Origin: Desulfobacteraceae bacterium
GTDB lineage: Bacteria > Desulfobacterota > DSM-4660 > Desulfatiglandales > HGW-15
DNA length: 7,265 bases
NCBI GenBank assembly: GCA_003819975.1
Contig: RPPU01000227.1
Location: 1 to 7,265, forward strand
Direction: 5' to 3'
The notes beneath the pieces were generated by a model. It searched no databases. It was not told the DNA's origin and worked only from the letters and a program-made list of their open reading frames with translations. The position numbers and the translations under genes are program-made. The number at the start of each line of letters is the position of its first letter. Within the stretch, counting starts at the first letter, position 1. Positions 5,077 through 7,265 of the stretch are shown piece after piece.

Positions 5077-7188
5077 ATGATGAAAAACAAAAGCCTTAGG
5101 TCTCTCCGTTTTACGGGTTTGATCGGGGCGGCCGTGTTTTCGGCCGCGGCGGGCATCGGCGCCCAGGATTATTTTGATTGGAATGCGCGGATAGACCGGC
5201 ACGGCAAGCCCAGCGGCTGTTTTGAAGAGACTCCTTTCCCGATTGACGAGACGGCCGATAGTTATTCGATAAAAAACGACGAATATCCGAACGGAAGAAC
5301 TTATTACCTTGGAACGAAATATTACGTGGACGGATTGCGGCCCGATGATTCCGGTGACGGCCTTTCCATGTCCAACGCCAAAAAGACGATCGCCGGCGCC
5401 ATCCAAACCGCGGGCGACGGCAACAAGACCATTATCGTCCGCGGCGCTCACGACGAGTTCGACGGCGTTTATAGGGAACACACCTTATGGCCCAAAACCG
5501 GCGTGGACGACGCGCACCGGTGGATGATCGTCGGATACGGGCAGGAGAGGCCCGTGATCGACGCAGGCGGAGCGATGAATGTGATTGTGCGTTCCACCGG
5601 CGAGGACGGACCCGCCTGGGTCACCCTCCAGCGATTGAAACTTCAAAACGCGGGGTATGAGCTGATACAGATCGGCAGCCTATCGTCAAAGAGGGACGGA
5701 AACTTCAATTGGATCGACTTGTGGGGCTATTTCGGGACGAACCAACGGGACACGGGACGAAGCGGTAATTTCTATTCCATGGGCGCGGATCACACCTGGG
5801 TCTTTCATTGCACCAGCGAGCATTCTTACGGACATGCGTTTAAAATCGGCGACGGTGCGGCCCATACGCTCCTGGAGTGGTCCATAGCCAGGGAATTCGG
5901 CTGGTGGCCGGGTGTGACCTCCAATCCCAAGACGCATCCCAGCGGTTTGGATTTTCCCGATTGCGGAAAGAACAGGGTTGTCCGCTATAATATCGTTCAT
6001 ACCGGACTTTTTTACGCCATCCAGGTCAGGGGCAATCAAAGCTACGATCCCGACGGGATCGGCCTGACCGTATTTCACCACAACGAAATTTACGACACCA
6101 CCCATTTTCAGGACGTGACGGACGAGTTGGGGCACGTAACGCCCTGCCAGGTCTTGTTGTATAACGCCTATCCGGGCAGGAACCCGTCCAATCAAATTTA
6201 TTTTTACGCGAACATCGTAAGAGACGGAGCCGATTCGGATTGCTACGGAGTCTACTCCGTTTCCGACGCCGACAGCATCCACATCTATAATAATCAGATT
6301 TACAACAACCCAGCCGGAGAAATTTACGTCAATAATCAACTGGCGCAAGTGCTGGTTTATAATAATTCCGTTTATCATGACCACAACACTCCGTTGATCC
6401 GCACGGCCGCCGGCGGCAAGCTGGTTTTGAAAAATAATCTCTTTTATCAGAACGGCGCGGCCGGGCTGGCCCAGGTAAACGGAGACCAGCCGATCCATGA
6501 GTATAATTTGTATTTTTATCCTTATGGATCTTTCGGGTTAAACGGGTTGGGTACGGGCGAAACCAACGGCCACCCGCAATGGTTGGAACTGCCCGACGGT
6601 GGTTATCAAGCGAATCATTTTAAATTAACCGACCATTTAGCGGGCGTTGATTTAAGTTCGCTGTTCACAATTGATTTTAACGGCGCCGATCGGGTTACCT
6701 GGGACATGGGCGCCTATGAGTATGTACCCGGCGGACCTTATGTTTTTGTGACTGCTCCGGTTCCCGGAACGGTTTGGCAAAAGGGTACGTACCGGGTCAT
6801 TGCCTGGATTCATAACGAGCTAACCGGCCGGGTTAAGATGGAGTTATTGAAAAGCGGCACGTCTCAAATCATTGCGGAGAACGTGCCGATTGCGGATCAC
6901 TCCTATACCTGGCTGATCCCGGAAGAGTTGGCTTCCGGCAATGATTATACGATCAGAATTTCAAATGATGAGTGCGCGGATGATTCCGGCGTTTTCAGCA
7001 TCTTGGCGCAAGGTTCTCCCACACCCGTCGAGGCTGAAAAAGGAGGCGGCGGAGGTGGGGGCGGCGGATGCTTTATCGCGACAAATTACCCGACTTGTTT
7101 GAACGGTCTTTGGGGATTGAGGCCTTGGTTGCCGGCCGTCATATGGTTATTGAGTATGCCGGCTATAACAAGAATTAAAAGATATTGA
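5077..7188 (+). CDS. Secreted beta-helix protein, KNH-like domain, odd CFI-box tail
   Basis: A 703-residue protein. Residues 1-29 are a signal peptide (MMKNKSLRSLRF, hydrophobic core, cleavage after GIGA). Residues 82-109 (YYVDG...DSGDGLS...KTIAGAI) are the usual entry motif of right-handed parallel beta-helix proteins. The helix follows to about 480, with Asn-rich turns such as YNNQIYNN, VYNNSVYH and LKNNLFYQNG. DFNGADRVTWDMGAYEY (533-549) is the common closing motif. Residues 555-643 resemble the Ig-like Kre9/KNH (Ser-Thr-rich) domain (TAPVPGTVWQKG...YTWLIPEEL...DYTIRISND). Then come nine glycines (656-664) and CFIAT (665-669), the start of a CFI-box C-terminal region, but the expected AAYG and long tail are absent. 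The tail is instead 34 residues with a hydrophobic PWLPAVIWLLSMPAI and a basic TRIKRY end. The ribosome site is weak, and two ATGs (5077, 5080) are possible. Role: probably an exported, surface-held carbohydrate-binding or carbohydrate-acting protein; no catalytic residues can be assigned. Confidence 0.85.
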   Translation: MMKNKSLRSLRFTGLIGAAVFSAAAGIGAQDYFDWNARIDRHGKPSGCFEETPFPIDETADSYSIKNDEYPNGRTYYLGTKYYVDGLRPDDSGDGLSMSNAKKTIAGAIQTAGDGNKTIIVRGAHDEFDGVYREHTLWPKTGVDDAHRWMIVGYGQERPVIDAGGAMNVIVRSTGEDGPAWVTLQRLKLQNAGYELIQIGSLSSKRDGNFNWIDLWGYFGTNQRDTGRSGNFYSMGADHTWVFHCTSEHSYGHAFKIGDGAAHTLLEWSIAREFGWWPGVTSNPKTHPSGLDFPDCGKNRVVRYNIVHTGLFYAIQVRGNQSYDPDGIGLTVFHHNEIYDTTHFQDVTDELGHVTPCQVLLYNAYPGRNPSNQIYFYANIVRDGADSDCYGVYSVSDADSIHIYNNQIYNNPAGEIYVNNQLAQVLVYNNSVYHDHNTPLIRTAAGGKLVLKNNLFYQNGAAGLAQVNGDQPIHEYNLYFYPYGSFGLNGLGTGETNGHPQWLELPDGGYQANHFKLTDHLAGVDLSSLFTIDFNGADRVTWDMGAYEYVPGGPYVFVTAPVPGTVWQKGTYRVIAWIHNELTGRVKMELLKSGTSQIIAENVPIADHSYTWLIPEELASGNDYTIRISNDECADDSGVFSILAQGSPTPVEAEKGGGGGGGGGCFIATNYPTCLNGLWGLRPWLPAVIWLLSMPAITRIKRY
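7068..7178 (+). CDS. Overlapping 36-codon frame, coding-like, possible SpeD N-terminal piece
   Basis: Inside the 3' end of the beta-helix gene, in another frame, ATG at 7068 opens 36 codons ending at TAA 7176-7178. The sequence (MLYRDKLPDLFERS... to GRHMVIEYAGYNKN) is balanced and charged with many G-first codons. The official frame over the same bases is rich in Trp, Pro and Leu. GRHMVIEYAGYNKN resembles the GRH(L/V)...(E/D)xYGC segment near the N-terminus of prokaryotic S-adenosylmethionine decarboxylase (SpeD). After the TAA a third frame continues with ELKDIDIRN, which would fit the next SpeD residues if there were a further frameshift. A GGAGGT lies about 11 nt upstream of the ATG but is part of the glycine codons. 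The catalytic region of SpeD is not in the window. It may be a remnant, a sequencing-frameshift product or chance. Confidence 0.25.
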   Translation: MLYRDKLPDLFERSLGIEALVAGRHMVIEYAGYNKN

Positions 7189-7203
7189 TATAAGAAATAG
7201 GAT

Positions 7204-7265
7204 ATGAATTACATACGGTTTTGCATCAACTTCGATTATTTGATGAACGGCCAATATCGAGGATA
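7204..7265 (+). CDS. Start of an ORF cut by the window edge
   Basis: An ATG 15 nt after the stop of the beta-helix gene opens a frame of 20 codons (MNYIRFCINFDYLMNGQYRG) that runs off the window. A weak AGG lies very close to the ATG (7199-7201). A second frame (from 7194, EIGYELHTVLHQLRLFDERP) is also open to the edge without a start codon. The stretch is too short to recognise. Confidence 0.3.
   Translation, partial: MNYIRFCINFDYLMNGQYRG

Noticed and set aside
4927..5481. 184-codon minus-strand ORF across the intergenic region and the beta-helix 5' end
   Set aside because: Most of it is antisense to the signal peptide and the first beta-helix motif; its N-terminal part has no family features and no promoter.
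5686..6498. 270-codon minus-strand ORF inside the beta-helix gene
   Set aside because: It is entirely antisense to a clear beta-helix coding region. Its Val/Ile-rich composition follows from the Asn/Tyr/Asp codons of the real gene.
1..7265. CRISPR array, tRNA or rRNA genes, insertion sequence, riboswitch
   Set aside because: I read both strands for regular repeat-spacer arrays, tRNA-like arms, transposase motifs and common riboswitch cores, and found none.

Overview
The window reads as a piece of a Gram-negative, probably uncultured bacterium. Two Sec-exported proteins are encoded, one with a Gly-rich 'CFIAT' (CFI-box-like) C-terminus, next to AraC-type regulators with a multi-pass membrane N-terminus. 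This mix is familiar from environmental phyla such as Aminicenantota/Acidobacteriota and Desulfobacterota-like lineages. The placement is an inference from gene content only and is weak.

Layout. Positions 1-757 are a decayed or gene-poor flank. It holds an 89-codon minus-strand ORF that competes with a broken plus-strand reading frame over the same bases, three 11-bp-spaced CGTCAC repeats, and a plus-strand remnant of the 3' end of trpA (about 523-752) that runs tail-to-tail into the next gene. Positions 759-3071 carry two minus-strand paralogous regulators (seven predicted membrane helices plus a C-terminal AraC DNA-binding domain) with only 3 nt between them, so they form a tandem-duplicated operon. 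A good sigma70-type promoter (3157-3184) lies upstream, with a 7-bp inverted repeat at its expected start point. Positions 3072-3556 are the divergent intergenic region.

Positions 3557-4768 encode a secreted protein of about seven repeats, probably a seven-bladed beta-propeller, followed by a strong hairpin (4798-4836). Positions 5077-7188 encode a secreted right-handed beta-helix protein with a C-terminal Kre9/KNH-like Ig-type domain, a nine-glycine linker and an abnormal CFI-box tail. At the right edge, an overlapping coding-like frame and the start of another ORF (7204 to the edge) suggest a frameshift, truncation or junction.

How it may work together (inference): the membrane-embedded AraC pair is transcribed away from the two exported proteins, an arrangement typical of a sensor-regulator locus controlling neighbouring surface or extracellular proteins. 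Nothing in the window shows the signal, and neither exported protein has a recognisable catalytic site. The best points for follow-up are the duplicated regulators with their promoter and operator, the trpA relic, and the unusual 3' end of the beta-helix gene.
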